Of a stretch of DNA of 64,000 nt, positions 8,876 to 18,510 are shown piece by piece (positions within the stretch are counted from its first letter, which is position 1; the number at the start of each line of letters is the position of its first letter). The notes under the pieces were generated by a model. It was given only the letters and a program-made list of their open reading frames with translations, did not search any database and was not told the DNA's origin. The translations under genes were made by a program, and so were the position numbers. Source of the stretch: Azoarcus sp. (GTDB lineage Bacteria; Pseudomonadota; Gammaproteobacteria; Burkholderiales; Rhodocyclaceae); contig JAUVVG010000023.1 of NCBI GenBank assembly GCA_030604735.1, forward strand, positions 1 through 64,000. Reading direction: 5' to 3'.

Positions 8876-9811
8876 ATGACCTTTCGCCATTTCACCCTTG
8901 CCTTTCTCGCTGTCATCCTGATGTCCAGCGCATCCGCCGACGGGTTCAAGCTCTCGACCGCTGATCTCGGTAACGGCCTCTACGCGCTGATCGGCCCAAC
9001 GACCGACCGGACCTACGAGAACCACGGTCTCAACGCCAATTTCGGCCTCATCGACACCCCTGAAGGCGTGATCCTGATCGACAGCGGCGCCTCGCTGATC
9101 GGCGCCAAACTGCTCGAAGAACAGGCGCGACAACTCACCGGCAAGCCGGTACGTTGGGTGATCAACAGTGGCGCGCAAGATCACCGCTGGTTTGGCAACG
9201 CCTACTTCATCGGCCAGGGTGCCGAGGTCATCGCCCACCATCGCACCACCGACACCCAGCGTGCCGAACAGCACAACCAGTGGGAGCGACTTTTACCCGT
9301 CCTGAAGGACCGGCTCGACGGCACCGAGCCGACCCCCGCCAACCGGATCGAAGCGGATGACGAAGTGACCCTGGTCCTCGGTGGCCGGACCCTCGTGATG
9401 CACTTCTTCGGCGACGCGCACTTTCCTGGTGACGTGGTGGTGTGGCTGCCGGAAGAACGGGTCGCCTTCGCCGGCGACCATGTCTATGTCGACCGGATTC
9501 TGAGCATTCGCCCGTTCAGCAACGCCGAGAGCTGGCTCGCCGCGTTCGAACGCCTCGTCGCACTCGAACCCGAAGTCATCATCCCGGGACACGGCCAGGT
9601 CACCGACATCGCCGGCGCGCAGGCAGCGACCGGCGACTACCTCGCTTTCATCGTCGCCGGCGTTGTCCGGCTCGCAGATGAAATGGCTGGCGCAGAAGCG
9701 GCACTGGACGCGTTGGGCGACGCGCCCCGGTTCAGCCACCTGGAGAACTTCGACGCGCTCCACCGGCAAAACATCCAGCAAGCCTATCTGCGCGCCGAGG
9801 CCGGATTGTGA
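8876..9811 (+). CDS. Exported metallo-beta-lactamase-fold protein with non-canonical metal motif
   Basis: The 311-residue protein begins with a signal peptide (FRHFTLAFLAVILMSSASA) and is probably periplasmic. The MBL fold is clear: GLYALIGP, an NFGLIDTPEGVILIDSG strand-turn, FAGDHVYVDR and a late PGHG. The usual HxHxDH is replaced by SGAQDHRWFGN, which keeps only the terminal DH. The second-metal region FGDAHFPGDVVVWLP is present, so metal content may differ from classic glyoxalase-like members. A rhodanese gene follows 117 bases downstream, suggesting a role in periplasmic sulfur or thiol chemistry, but the substrate is unknown. Confidence 0.8.
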   Translation: MTFRHFTLAFLAVILMSSASADGFKLSTADLGNGLYALIGPTTDRTYENHGLNANFGLIDTPEGVILIDSGASLIGAKLLEEQARQLTGKPVRWVINSGAQDHRWFGNAYFIGQGAEVIAHHRTTDTQRAEQHNQWERLLPVLKDRLDGTEPTPANRIEADDEVTLVLGGRTLVMHFFGDAHFPGDVVVWLPEERVAFAGDHVYVDRILSIRPFSNAESWLAAFERLVALEPEVIIPGHGQVTDIAGAQAATGDYLAFIVAGVVRLADEMAGAEAALDALGDAPRFSHLENFDALHRQNIQQAYLRAEAGL

Positions 9812-9928
9812 TCGCAGCCTGACCGGCTCCGCGCGCACTCCCGTCTGCTGCCGGAACACATCGCCCCGCCGATCGACACATCCACCAACCCGCTTACCGC
9901 CCCCACAACCCGATCGAAACACGAAACC

Positions 9929-10396
9929 ATGAACAAGACGACCCAAGTGCTCGCCACGCTGACCCTGGCCGCCGCCCTGCTCGCGCCGGTCACCCCGGTA
10001 CTCGCCGACAACAAAATGATCGCGATCGACGAGATGGAGGCTTACCTCGACTTCGTCGAATATGGCGGTGCCGTGATTTTCGCGGAGCAGATTCCACGCG
10101 AGGAATGGCCCAACTTCCACGTCATCGACGCCCGCGATGCCACCCAGTACGCGCAGGACCACATCCCCGGCGCGGTCAATCTGGAGTGGCGTCGCGTGCT
10201 GGCCGAACGCGACGCGATCCCGACCGGACAGCCGGTGCTGATCTACTGCAACACTGGCAGCCTGTCGGCCCAGGCCGGTTTCGCGCTGCGCGTCGCGGGT
10301 TTCGACAACGTTCTGATCCTGCAAGGCGGCTTCGAAGAATGGAAAGCCAAGGGTGGATTCGACGCCTCCGAGCGCATGACAAGACAGGGGGAATAA
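9929..10396 (+). CDS. Periplasmic rhodanese-like sulfurtransferase
   Basis: The 155-residue protein has a signal peptide (about residues 1-26, ending near VLADN) and a single rhodanese domain. Landmarks are HVIDARDATQYAQDHIPGAVNL, split over the usual strand-turn, and the active-site loop YCNTGSLSAQAG with a catalytic Cys. Rhodaneses transfer sulfane sulfur to thiol acceptors. It follows the MBL-fold gene on the same strand, a pairing often seen in sulfur-handling loci. There is no strong ribosome-binding site, which may mean weak or coupled translation. Confidence 0.87.
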   Translation: MNKTTQVLATLTLAAALLAPVTPVLADNKMIAIDEMEAYLDFVEYGGAVIFAEQIPREEWPNFHVIDARDATQYAQDHIPGAVNLEWRRVLAERDAIPTGQPVLIYCNTGSLSAQAGFALRVAGFDNVLILQGGFEEWKAKGGFDASERMTRQGE

Positions 10397-10422
10397 GACC
10401 TCCAGCGAGCCGAGCGCAAGCG

Positions 10423-10659
10423 CTAATCAGCCAGCACGTTCATCAGCTCTTCACTGCTGACGACCTTCCCCTCCACCCGCAGATCGTCCCCTACCGCCAG
10501 GGCCGGCGTACGCATCACGCCGGCGTCGATGATCGCGTTCATGTCGGTCACCTTCTCGATCTCGAGCTCAATCCCTAGCCGGCGCGCCGCGGTTTCGGCA
10601 TTGATCGCCAGTTGCTGGCATTTCGCACAACCCGATCCGTAGATCTTCACTTTCATCAT
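10423..10659 (-). CDS. Mini-thioredoxin (redox-active disulfide protein, thioredoxin_3 family)
   Basis: The 78-residue protein has the active-site motif GSGCAKCQQLA at residues 8-18 and the cis-Pro region RTPALAVGDDLRVEGKV, a compact thioredoxin/glutaredoxin-like fold. It starts 12 bases after the stop of the ArsP-type permease gene and is probably co-transcribed with it. This permease-thioredoxin pairing recurs in many proteobacteria. The thioredoxin may keep metal-binding cysteines of the permease, or its substrate, reduced. Confidence 0.87.
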   Translation of the reverse strand: MMKVKIYGSGCAKCQQLAINAETAARRLGIELEIEKVTDMNAIIDAGVMRTPALAVGDDLRVEGKVVSSEELMNVLAD

Positions 10660-10671
10660 CGATTCTCCGTG

Positions 10672-12051
10672 TCAAAACAATTGGCCATAGACATAGCCGG
10701 TCAGCGTGGACATGACGATGACCAGCGAGCAGTACGCGAATGTCTTCTTCGTGCCGAGCACGGTGCGGATCACCAGCATGTTGGGCAGCGACAAGGCCGG
10801 ACCGGCCAGTAAAATGGCCAGGGCCGGCCCTTTGCCCATGCCGGCGCCCAGCAAGCCCTCGACGATCGGCACTTCGGTGAGTGTCGAAAAATACATGAAG
10901 GCACCCAGCACCGACGCGAGCAGTGTCGCGCCAAAGCTGTTGTCGCCAACCGCCCAGACCACCCACTCGCTTGGGATCAGACCCTCGTTACCCGGACGTC
11001 CCAGCAAAAACCCGGCGATCAGCACACCGCCCAGCAACAAGGGCATGATCTGTTTGGCAAAATCCCAGGTCTGACCCGCCCATTCCCGACCGGCGTCATT
11101 CTCGCGGGTGGCCTGCACCACCAGCCCGGCGATGCCGATCACCATCGCGAGTTCGGGCGCCTGGGGAAACACGAGCGCCGAGGCCACGACCAGCAAAGCG
11201 ATCACGATCAACGGCCGCGCCGACCACCCCCAGCGGCGCACCAGCAACACGCCCAGCAAGGCCGCCAGCAAACCGGCCAGGGGCCACTTGACGGCATGAA
11301 TGACCATCCAGCCCGCCGAGTCCGCACTCGCCCAATTGGCGAACACCAGCACGCCGATCATGAGGCCGAACAGCATCACCACGTCGGACACCGGATGCCC
11401 GTCGTCCTCACCGGCGAAACCACGCGCGCTTCTGGCGCTTCGCTCGGCCTCCTCGCGTCGGAAAAGCAGGTGCATGATCAGCCCGATCATCACCGCAAAA
11501 ACGATCGCGCCCACCGCCCGCGCGATGCCCAGTTCTGCGCCGAGCACCTTGCTGGTGACCACGATCGCCATGATATTGATCGCCGGCCCGGAATAGAGGA
11601 AGGCGATGGCCGGCCCAAGCCCGGCGCCACGCTTGTAGATACCGCCGAACAGCGGCAACACGGTACACGAGCAGACCGCGAGCAGCGTGCCAGAGATCGA
11701 CGCGACCCCGAACGCGACCGGCCGGGGCGCCTGCGGACCGAGATGGCGCATCACCGCGCCCTGGCTGATGTAGGCCGCCATCGCCCCGGCAATGACGAAG
11801 GCCGGGAGCAGGCACAGGATCACATGTTCGCGGGCATACCACTGGGTCAGGTGCAAAGCCTCACCGACCGCATTGCCCAGGCGCGGTGGACCGAAATCGA
11901 ACGAAATCGCGGCGATCGGAAAATAGTAGACCAGCAGGAAGATCGCGGAGATGGCGAACAGCCCGCCCGCCGTCCTGGGTTGCTCGACAAAGAAGCGCGC
12001 GATGTAGTTACCGAGCCTGGGAGAAAAGTCGGTTCCCGAAGACGATGTCAT
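10672..12051 (-). CDS. ArsP-type permease (PF03773-like)
   Basis: The 459-residue protein has around ten hydrophobic helices in two homologous halves. The first half carries the conserved AVCSCTVLPLFGGIYKRG, whose CSC pair is characteristic of this permease family. Each half has a glycine- and proline-rich signature (SGPAINIMAI and AGPALSLPNMLVIR). Some relatives export methylarsenite or other organoarsenicals. The open frame extends to 12171, but the ATG at 12051 begins the conserved part. It forms a probable operon with the mini-thioredoxin. The arsenic genes nearby make an arsenical substrate plausible but not proven. Confidence 0.82.
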   Translation of the reverse strand: MTSSSGTDFSPRLGNYIARFFVEQPRTAGGLFAISAIFLLVYYFPIAAISFDFGPPRLGNAVGEALHLTQWYAREHVILCLLPAFVIAGAMAAYISQGAVMRHLGPQAPRPVAFGVASISGTLLAVCSCTVLPLFGGIYKRGAGLGPAIAFLYSGPAINIMAIVVTSKVLGAELGIARAVGAIVFAVMIGLIMHLLFRREEAERSARSARGFAGEDDGHPVSDVVMLFGLMIGVLVFANWASADSAGWMVIHAVKWPLAGLLAALLGVLLVRRWGWSARPLIVIALLVVASALVFPQAPELAMVIGIAGLVVQATRENDAGREWAGQTWDFAKQIMPLLLGGVLIAGFLLGRPGNEGLIPSEWVVWAVGDNSFGATLLASVLGAFMYFSTLTEVPIVEGLLGAGMGKGPALAILLAGPALSLPNMLVIRTVLGTKKTFAYCSLVIVMSTLTGYVYGQLF

Positions 12052-12344
12052 GACCTGCCTCGCGGGGAAGAGCGAAGGTAAGATGGGCGGAGGGTGAGCG
12101 AACGACGAATAAAGAAGCCATCCGACTAATCGGAAACCGGAACGCCGAACGCCATGAACCTGCCATCGCAAAGGGGATTACAGCTTCACTCTATACCCTC
12201 TCACTCGCCTGTCCAATGGTAGGGACGCATGCCATTGATCCTCGTCAAAGGTCGACACGCCGGAATCCACCGATAGCCGTAATCCCGTGCAGAAACCATA
12301 GCTTCTGGACCCGAGCCGGCCCGTTCGGATCGGACGCCATCGAA

Positions 12345-14666
12345 TCAGCCCGTCAGCCTCGCAAACAGCCCCGTCAGTCGCTCCGGCAAGCGCTGGACAT
12401 GGTCGACCACCCCATGCCGACCGCCGAAGATCCGCTGCACATAGCGGTCGGCCTCGGGGTCGAGCGACAAGCAGAAACTCTCGACTCCCTGCGCGCGCAA
12501 ACGCTCGACCGCCTTACGTGCATCCGCGCGCATGGCCTGCGGATCTCGCTCGTCGATATCGGCCGGTTCACCGTCGGTCACGACCAGCAGTAGACGGTGG
12601 CGCGCGCTCTGGCGCAGCAGCAGATGCCCGGCATGGCGCATCGCCGCGCCCATGCGGGTGGACAAGCCGCCCTGCATCCCGGCCAGGCGCGCCCGCGCAT
12701 CCTCGCCAAAGCGTTCGTCGAAGTCCTTGAAGCGGCGGTACTGGACATCGTGACGTCCGTCACTGCAGAAACCGTGCACCGCAAAGCGGTCGCCAATGCC
12801 CTCGATGGCTGTGGCGAGCAGCACGCAGGCCTCGCGGGTGAGTTCGAGCACGGTCTTGTCGCTGCCGCGCACCTTTTCGTTGGTGGATTCCGAGAGATCG
12901 AGCAGGATCAGCACCGCCAGATCGCGGGTACGGATGCGGTTGCGCATGGTGAAGCGCGGATCAGGCTGAAGACCGGCTCGCAGCGCGACAACCGCATCGA
13001 CCGCGGCATTGAGATCGAGCTCGTCGCCGTCCTCGAGCTTGCGCTCGCGGATCACACCCTGCGGCCGCAGCCGATCGATCATGTGGCGGATGCGGTTGGC
13101 TACCGGCCTGTGCTCGGACAGGATGCGTTCGGTGCTATCCGGGTCGCCCCGCCGGGCGCGGTACTCGATGACCGAGGTCCAGTCCGGGCGCGACAACTGT
13201 ACCCGGTAGTCCCACTCCGGATAGCGTACCGGCTCGGCCGGCTGGTCGCGGCCCTCGCGTTCGTTCCAGGTGGTGCCGTCGTCATCGTAGAGCACGCCGT
13301 CGAGCACCCAGACCTCCTGGGCATCCTCGCCTGCGGTTTCGCAGTCGATCTCGTTGATGAACTCCATCATCGACACCCGCCGGCGCTGCTGCCGGGCGCT
13401 CTCCGGCAGCCACACCGACTCCGCCCCCGCACCGAGGCAGTCGGCGCGCCACACCGCACGATTGTCGTCACGGTAGGGGATGTCGAGCGACTCGAGGATA
13501 CGCAGACTCGGCACGCCCGGCCCCTGCCCCAGCAGGCGATGCAGCGCCAGCCCGGCGTCTATGCTGGCGCCACCATCGAGACGCCCATCTGTTGCCAGTT
13601 GCGCGCGAAAACCACCGACCAGGTCGTCGAGGGCGGGATCGTCCATGCGTTCGTCCGGATCGAGCAACACCAGCGCCAGCCTCGCAAGCAAGGCCATGGC
13701 AGGGTGTGTGTCCGACTGGCGCGCGCGTCCATGCAGCACCCGCCAGGCCTTGAGCAGGCCGGGAAACTCGGCGATCGCACAGTGCTCGACGCGGGCATCT
13801 TCGAAGAATGCGATCAGATACCGCTGAGCCGGGCTGTAGGCCTGAGGGTCGAGCGCGCGGACGGCATAGCATTGGTGGGCCGCCATGTGTGCGGCCATCG
13901 CGCGATACAGTTCGATGCCGGTCACGCAGGGCAGGTCATCCACCGCGTCCGGCAGATGCATCGCGCCGACCTCGATGAACGGCCTGACCGAGTCGGTATC
14001 GCCGGCCGCCGGGCGGAGGAAGAAATCCCGCGCCCAGAACGCGCGCAGAAAGAGCCCGATGCGGCGCTGGTTGTCGACCAGCAGGGTGCCGCGTCGCTCG
14101 GCCTGCAGCACCGCGCGGCTGTCATCGGTCTGCAGCGCGAAATAGGCGCTCTGGCCTGCGAGGTCGCGGCGGTAGGCTTCGGCGCCGAAATCCGCCCAGC
14201 GCCCTAGGCCGCTGAGCGTCAGCTTGGCGAGCAGTTCGTCGATCACGCCGAGCATCGGGCGCAAGCCGCGCGGCGCGCGCGAAGCCAGACGGTGGAGCAG
14301 GCGCAGCCAGCCGCGCAGCAGCTCCGGGTCGCCGAAGCGGGCGGCGGCGGTCGGCAGGGTCTCGCACACACGGGAGATGACCGCGCCGGAGGTCAGCGAG
14401 GCGAGTTTCATCAAGGCCTCGAGCACATCGTCGAGCACGTCGGCGCCGCACTCTCGGGCCACCGCCGGCGCGTGGTTCAGCCAGGCAGTCGGCGCCTCGG
14501 CACCGCGTCCCAGTCGCAGCAGCGCGTGCGCACCCTCGAACACCGCACGGGCGCCCGCCGGCCCGATGCTGCGTGTGAGTTCGTCGGCCATCGCGTCCAG
14601 CGATCCAGCCAGATGCGGCAGACCGTGTTCGATCTCGTCACGGTAGGGATGGACCGGCGATTCCAT
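12345..14666 (-). CDS. cbbO: CbbO, VWA-domain RuBisCO activase component
   Basis: The 773-residue protein ends in a von Willebrand A domain (from about residue 582) with a MIDAS motif LLDLSES and a later VVTDGEPAD. The N-terminal two-thirds are helical and NorD-like. In chemoautotrophs CbbO is the adaptor that links the CbbQ AAA+ ring to RuBisCO and removes inhibitory sugar phosphates. The ATG at 14666 lies 11 bases after the cbbQ stop, so the operon order is cbbL-cbbS-cbbQ-cbbO. The frame extends 27 codons further upstream into cbbQ, but that part is not family-like. Confidence 0.9.
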   Translation of the reverse strand: MESPVHPYRDEIEHGLPHLAGSLDAMADELTRSIGPAGARAVFEGAHALLRLGRGAEAPTAWLNHAPAVARECGADVLDDVLEALMKLASLTSGAVISRVCETLPTAAARFGDPELLRGWLRLLHRLASRAPRGLRPMLGVIDELLAKLTLSGLGRWADFGAEAYRRDLAGQSAYFALQTDDSRAVLQAERRGTLLVDNQRRIGLFLRAFWARDFFLRPAAGDTDSVRPFIEVGAMHLPDAVDDLPCVTGIELYRAMAAHMAAHQCYAVRALDPQAYSPAQRYLIAFFEDARVEHCAIAEFPGLLKAWRVLHGRARQSDTHPAMALLARLALVLLDPDERMDDPALDDLVGGFRAQLATDGRLDGGASIDAGLALHRLLGQGPGVPSLRILESLDIPYRDDNRAVWRADCLGAGAESVWLPESARQQRRRVSMMEFINEIDCETAGEDAQEVWVLDGVLYDDDGTTWNEREGRDQPAEPVRYPEWDYRVQLSRPDWTSVIEYRARRGDPDSTERILSEHRPVANRIRHMIDRLRPQGVIRERKLEDGDELDLNAAVDAVVALRAGLQPDPRFTMRNRIRTRDLAVLILLDLSESTNEKVRGSDKTVLELTREACVLLATAIEGIGDRFAVHGFCSDGRHDVQYRRFKDFDERFGEDARARLAGMQGGLSTRMGAAMRHAGHLLLRQSARHRLLLVVTDGEPADIDERDPQAMRADARKAVERLRAQGVESFCLSLDPEADRYVQRIFGGRHGVVDHVQRLPERLTGLFARLTG

Positions 14667-14677
14667 GGCGTACCCGC

Positions 14678-15484
14678 TCAGCCGAAACAGGTATCGACCG
14701 CCGCCATCAGGGTATCGCGCATGTCGGGGTCGTCGGTCACCGGACACACCAACGCCATTTCGGCCGCCTCGTGCGGTGCTATGCCGCGCGCGATGAGCTG
14801 GCCGGCATACACCAGCAGACGGGTCGAGATCCCTTCGTCCAGCCCGTGCCCCTTGAGGTTGCGCGAGCGGGTGGCGATGGACACCAGTTTGCGCGCGAGG
14901 CCTTGCTCGACGCCGGATTCGTGGGCGACGACTTCGGTCTCGATCTCTTCGGCTGGAAAGTCGAAGTCCATCGCGCCGAAGCGCTGCTTGGTCGATTGCT
15001 TGAGATCCTTCGTCAGGCTCTGGTAACCGGGGTTGTAGGAGATGACGAGGTGAAAGCCGGGATCGGCGGTCACGAGCTCGCCCTTCTTCTCCAGCGGCAT
15101 CACCCGGCGGTGATCGGTCAGCGGGTGGATGACCACGGTGGTGTCCTGGCGGGCCTCGACCACCTCGTCGAGGTAGCAGAGGGCACCGATGCGCGCGGCG
15201 ATGGTGAGCGGCCCGTCCTGCCAGCGGGTGCCGTTGATGTCGAGCAGGAAACGCCCGACCAGGTCGGCGGCGGTCATGTCCTCGTTGCAGGCCACGGTGA
15301 TCAGCGGCCGGCCGAGTCGCCAGGCCATGTATTCGACGAAGCGGCTCTTGCCGCAGCCGGTCGGCCCCTTGAGCATGACCGGCATGCGTGCGGCAAACGC
15401 CGCCTCGAACTTGGCGATTTCGTTCGCCACCGGCCGATACCAGGGTTCGGACTTGATCCGGTATTGCTCGATATCGATGGACAT
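14678..15484 (-). CDS. cbbQ: CbbQ, MoxR-type AAA+ RuBisCO activase ATPase
   Basis: The 268-residue AAA+ protein has Walker A GPTGCGKS at residues 40-47, a Walker B-like [12 protein letters not shown] segment, and a helix-2 insert typical of the MoxR clade. CbbQ hexamers, together with CbbO, remodel inhibited RuBisCO. The start at 15484 is supported by GGGAGGA about seven bases upstream. It lies 25 bases after cbbS and 11 bases before cbbO on the same strand. Length is normal for the family. Confidence 0.93.
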   Translation of the reverse strand: MSIDIEQYRIKSEPWYRPVANEIAKFEAAFAARMPVMLKGPTGCGKSRFVEYMAWRLGRPLITVACNEDMTAADLVGRFLLDINGTRWQDGPLTIAARIGALCYLDEVVEARQDTTVVIHPLTDHRRVMPLEKKGELVTADPGFHLVISYNPGYQSLTKDLKQSTKQRFGAMDFDFPAEEIETEVVAHESGVEQGLARKLVSIATRSRNLKGHGLDEGISTRLLVYAGQLIARGIAPHEAAEMALVCPVTDDPDMRDTLMAAVDTCFG

Positions 15485-15509
15485 GACGTCCTCCCTCGCG
15501 CCCATGGGA

Positions 15510-15866
15510 TCAGACCGTCTTGCCGCGGTAGATCACCATCGCCGCGCCCTGCGACTGCTTGAAATTGTCGTAGCCGACCAAGCGCACATGGTTGTCCGGG
15601 TTGGCCGCGTGGCAGGCCTCGGCCTCGCCGAGAATGCGGTCGACATCGGTTTCGCCGAACATCGGCAACTTCCACATATACCAATAGGAATCCATCAGGT
15701 ATTGCGGTTCGGTATGCTCGATGGCCGGATTCCAGCCGCGCGAGACGATATAGGCGACCTGCTTGCGGACCTCTTCCGGACTCATTGGCGGCAGATAGGA
15801 AAAGGTCTCGAACTTGCGGCTGGCGGGGTCGGACAGGCGGCTGTGGTAATCCTGCATTTCGCTCAT
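15510..15866 (-). CDS. cbbS: RuBisCO small subunit, form I
   Basis: The 118-residue protein has the classic small-subunit landmarks: [11 protein letters not shown] near the start, [28 protein letters not shown] and a terminal MVIYRGKTV. It caps the L8 core of form I RuBisCO. It sits 21 bases downstream of cbbL and is translated from ATG with GAGGAG upstream. No N-terminal transit or carboxysomal extension is present, and no carboxysome shell genes follow, which indicates the cytosolic enzyme. Confidence 0.97.
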   Translation of the reverse strand: MSEMQDYHSRLSDPASRKFETFSYLPPMSPEEVRKQVAYIVSRGWNPAIEHTEPQYLMDSYWYMWKLPMFGETDVDRILGEAEACHAANPDNHVRLVGYDNFKQSQGAAMVIYRGKTV

Positions 15867-15887
15867 GGTGATCTCCTCTATCAGTAA

Positions 15888-17309
15888 CTAGCGGTGGACG
15901 ACGTCCAGCTTGTCCACCGTGTCGAATTCGAAGCGGATCTCCTTCCAGGTCTCCATCGCGACCCGCAGTTCCGGGCTGTGCCGGGCGGCCTCGGTCAGCA
16001 CGGCCTTGCCGTTCTTCTCCACCTCGACGCCTTCGTTGCGGGCCTTCACGCAGGCCTCCAGCGCCACCCGGTTGGCCGCGGCTCCCGCCGCGTTGCCCCA
16101 CGGGTGGCCGAGCGTGCCGCCGCCGAACTGCAGCACCGAGTCGTCGCCGAAGATCGACACCAGTGCCGGCATGTGCCACACGTGGATGCCACCCGAGGCC
16201 ACCGGCAACACGCCGGGCATCGAACCGAAGTCCTGGTCGAAGAAGATGCCGCGCGAGCGGTCTTCCTTGATGAAGCGCTCGCGCATGATGTCTATCCAGC
16301 CCAGCGTGGCCTCGCGGTCGCCTTCGAGCTTGCCGACCACGGTGCCGGAGTGCAAATGGTCACCGCCCGACAGGCGCAAGGCCTTGGTCAGCACCCGGAA
16401 GTGAATGCCGTGGTGCGGGTTGCGGTCGAGCACCGCATGCATCGCCCTGTGAATGTGCAGCAGCACGCCGTTGTCGCGGCACCAGTTGGCCAGGCCGGTG
16501 TTGGCGCAGAAGCCGCCGGTCAGGAAGTCATGCATGATGATCGGCGCCCCCAGCGACTTGGCATACTCGGCGCGTTTGTACATCTCCTCGGGCGTCGGTG
16601 CGGTCACGTTGAGGTAATGCCCCTTGCGCTCGCCGGTTTCCTGCTCCGCCTTGTGGATCGCCTCCATGACGAAGTCGAAACGCTGCTTCCAGCGCATGAA
16701 AGGCTGGGAGTTGACGTTTTCGTCGTCCTTGGTGAAGTCCAGTCCGCCGCGCAGGCACTCGTACACCGCGCGGCCGTAGTTCTTGGCCGCCAGGCCGAGC
16801 TTGGGCTTGATGGTGCAGCCGAGCATGGGGCGGCCGTACTTGTTCATGACGTCGCGCTCGACCTGGATGCCATGGGGCGGTCCGCCGCAGGTCTTGACGT
16901 AGGCCAGCGGAAAGCGCACGTCCTCCAGGCGCAGGGCCCGCACCGCCTTGAAACCGAACACGTTGCCGACCAGCGAGGTGAACACGTTCACCACCGAGCC
17001 CTCCTCGAACAAGTCGATCGGGTAGGCGATGAAGGCGTAGAAGCAGGTGTCGTCGCCGGGCACGTCCTCGATCGCATAGGCACGACCCTTGTAGTAGTCG
17101 AGGTCGGTGAGGAGATCGGTCCATACGGTGGTCCAGGTGCCGGTGGAGGACTCGGCGGCCACTGCGGCGGCGGCCTCCTCGCGATCCACGCCCGGCTGCG
17201 GGGTGATCTTGAAGCAGGCCAGGATGTCGCTGTCCTTGACCGCGTAGTGCGGCTCCCAGTAGGTGTTGCGGTATTCCTTGACGCCGGCGTTCCAGGCCTT
17301 GGTGGCCAT
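15888..17309 (-). CDS. cbbL: RuBisCO large subunit, form I
   Basis: The 473-residue subunit catalyses carboxylation of ribulose-1,5-bisphosphate. Catalytic elements are present: TIKPKLGL (Lys168), the carbamylation loop [11 protein letters not shown] with Lys194, Asp196 and Glu197, HIHRAMH, and HVWHMPAL. Length and sequence fit the proteobacterial form IA/IAq group. The ATG at 17309 has a strong AGGAGGAG site upstream; the frame extends 42 codons further but through non-family sequence. It is first in cbbLSQO and divergent from a cbbR-like regulator. Confidence 0.97.
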   Translation of the reverse strand: MATKAWNAGVKEYRNTYWEPHYAVKDSDILACFKITPQPGVDREEAAAAVAAESSTGTWTTVWTDLLTDLDYYKGRAYAIEDVPGDDTCFYAFIAYPIDLFEEGSVVNVFTSLVGNVFGFKAVRALRLEDVRFPLAYVKTCGGPPHGIQVERDVMNKYGRPMLGCTIKPKLGLAAKNYGRAVYECLRGGLDFTKDDENVNSQPFMRWKQRFDFVMEAIHKAEQETGERKGHYLNVTAPTPEEMYKRAEYAKSLGAPIIMHDFLTGGFCANTGLANWCRDNGVLLHIHRAMHAVLDRNPHHGIHFRVLTKALRLSGGDHLHSGTVVGKLEGDREATLGWIDIMRERFIKEDRSRGIFFDQDFGSMPGVLPVASGGIHVWHMPALVSIFGDDSVLQFGGGTLGHPWGNAAGAAANRVALEACVKARNEGVEVEKNGKAVLTEAARHSPELRVAMETWKEIRFEFDTVDKLDVVHR

Positions 17310-17415
17310 CTCACTCCTCCTATCGAATTCGTCATCGCGTGTCCGGATCTCATGGCGTCCGAATTGGGAGCGAGTCTGCCGCGTTGAAACCTTAAATAAC
17401 AGTCGAAGTTTTCGA

Positions 17416-17440
17416 TATAGTGAATAGAAGATCATCTATA
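17416..17440. promoter_or_regulatory. Possible CbbR binding site between cbbL and cbbR
   Basis: TATAG and CTATA form an inverted repeat separated by 15 bases in the 145-base divergent region, within an AT-rich stretch next to the cbbR start. LysR regulators bind such spaced dyads with T-N11-A cores. No experimentally fixed consensus can be tested here. Confidence 0.4.
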
Positions 17441-17454
17441 CATCGAGGCCGATC

Positions 17455-18369
17455 ATGCGCCACGCCACGTTCCGGCAACTGGAGATCTTCGAGTCGATCG
17501 CACGCCACCTGAGCTTCACCCGTGCCGCCGAGACCCTGCATCTCACCCAGCCCACGGTCTCGATGCAGATGAAGAAGCTCGCCGATGGCGTCGGTGAACC
17601 CCTTGTCCATCAAGTCGGAAAACGCATCGAACTGACCGAAACCGGCCAGGCGCTGGCGGTGGCCGCACGCGACATCTTCGCAGTGCTGGAGCGCTTCGAG
17701 GAAGACAGGGCCGCGCGACGCGGCCTGCAGCGGGGACGTCTGCTGCTGGCGGCAGTGACCACCGCCTCGTACTTCGCACCGCGTCTGCTCGGGGAGTTTG
17801 CCCGCTTACATCCCGGCATCGAGGTGTCGCTGCGGGTCTGCAACCGCGAACAACTGATCGCCAGCCTCAACGATCGCCTCGACGAGCTCTACATCCTGGG
17901 CACACCGCCCGAAGGAGCGGCCCTGGTCGCGACCCCTTTCATGGAAAACCCGCTGGTGCCGATCGCCGCCCCGGATCATCCCCTGGCCGGTCGGCACGAT
18001 ATCGGCCTGGCCGAACTCGCCGATCAGGCCTGGCTGCTGCGCGAGCCGGGCTCCGGCACGCGCAAGGCGCTGGAGGCCTTATTCACCGCGCATGGCCTGC
18101 GGATCCATCCGCGACTGGAGCTCGGCAGCAACGAGGCGATCAAGCAGGCAGTGCTCGCAGGCCTCGGCATCTCGGCCCTGTCGCGCCAGGCCCTGGACCT
18201 GCACCCGCCCGGTCAGTTTGCCATCCTGGACGCCGAAGCCTTCCCGATCCGGAGTCACTGGTTTGTCGCCCGCTCGGCGGACGCCCCGCACTCGGCCGCA
18301 GCCCATGCCTTTGAACGCTATCTGCTTGATCGAGCAAGCGATACGATGGCTGCCCGCACCAACGGATGA
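17455..18369 (+). CDS. cbbR: CbbR, LysR-type regulator of the RuBisCO operon
   Basis: The 304-residue protein has an N-terminal winged helix-turn-helix (FTRAAETLHLTQPTVSMQMK) and a C-terminal effector domain. ATTASYF-like and LREPGSGTRKALE segments match CbbR proteins, which respond to Calvin-cycle metabolites. It is transcribed away from cbbL, the standard CbbR arrangement. A second CbbR-like gene lies at 19261-20184, and the two are clearly paralogous. Confidence 0.92.
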   Translation: MRHATFRQLEIFESIARHLSFTRAAETLHLTQPTVSMQMKKLADGVGEPLVHQVGKRIELTETGQALAVAARDIFAVLERFEEDRAARRGLQRGRLLLAAVTTASYFAPRLLGEFARLHPGIEVSLRVCNREQLIASLNDRLDELYILGTPPEGAALVATPFMENPLVPIAAPDHPLAGRHDIGLAELADQAWLLREPGSGTRKALEALFTAHGLRIHPRLELGSNEAIKQAVLAGLGISALSRQALDLHPPGQFAILDAEAFPIRSHWFVARSADAPHSAAAHAFERYLLDRASDTMAARTNG

Positions 18370-18510
18370 ACCCATGCGGGAGAGTTCATGCAGTTCGATC
18401 CGAAGCCGCTAGATCACGCTGAATCAAGCGCCCCTCCCCGCCGCTGTCCTCTTGACGGAATAAGAAATTGTACCTCGGCAACATGTCCCGGCTGGCGCGC
18501 TGTGTAGCGA

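Noticed and set aside
12597-14207. 536-codon plus-strand frame opposite cbbO
   Set aside because: It is antisense to a well-supported VWA protein, and its translation has no recognisable motif.
15894-17387. 497-codon plus-strand frame opposite cbbL
   Set aside because: It is a shadow of the RuBisCO large subunit gene; the composition is atypical and there is no ribosome site.
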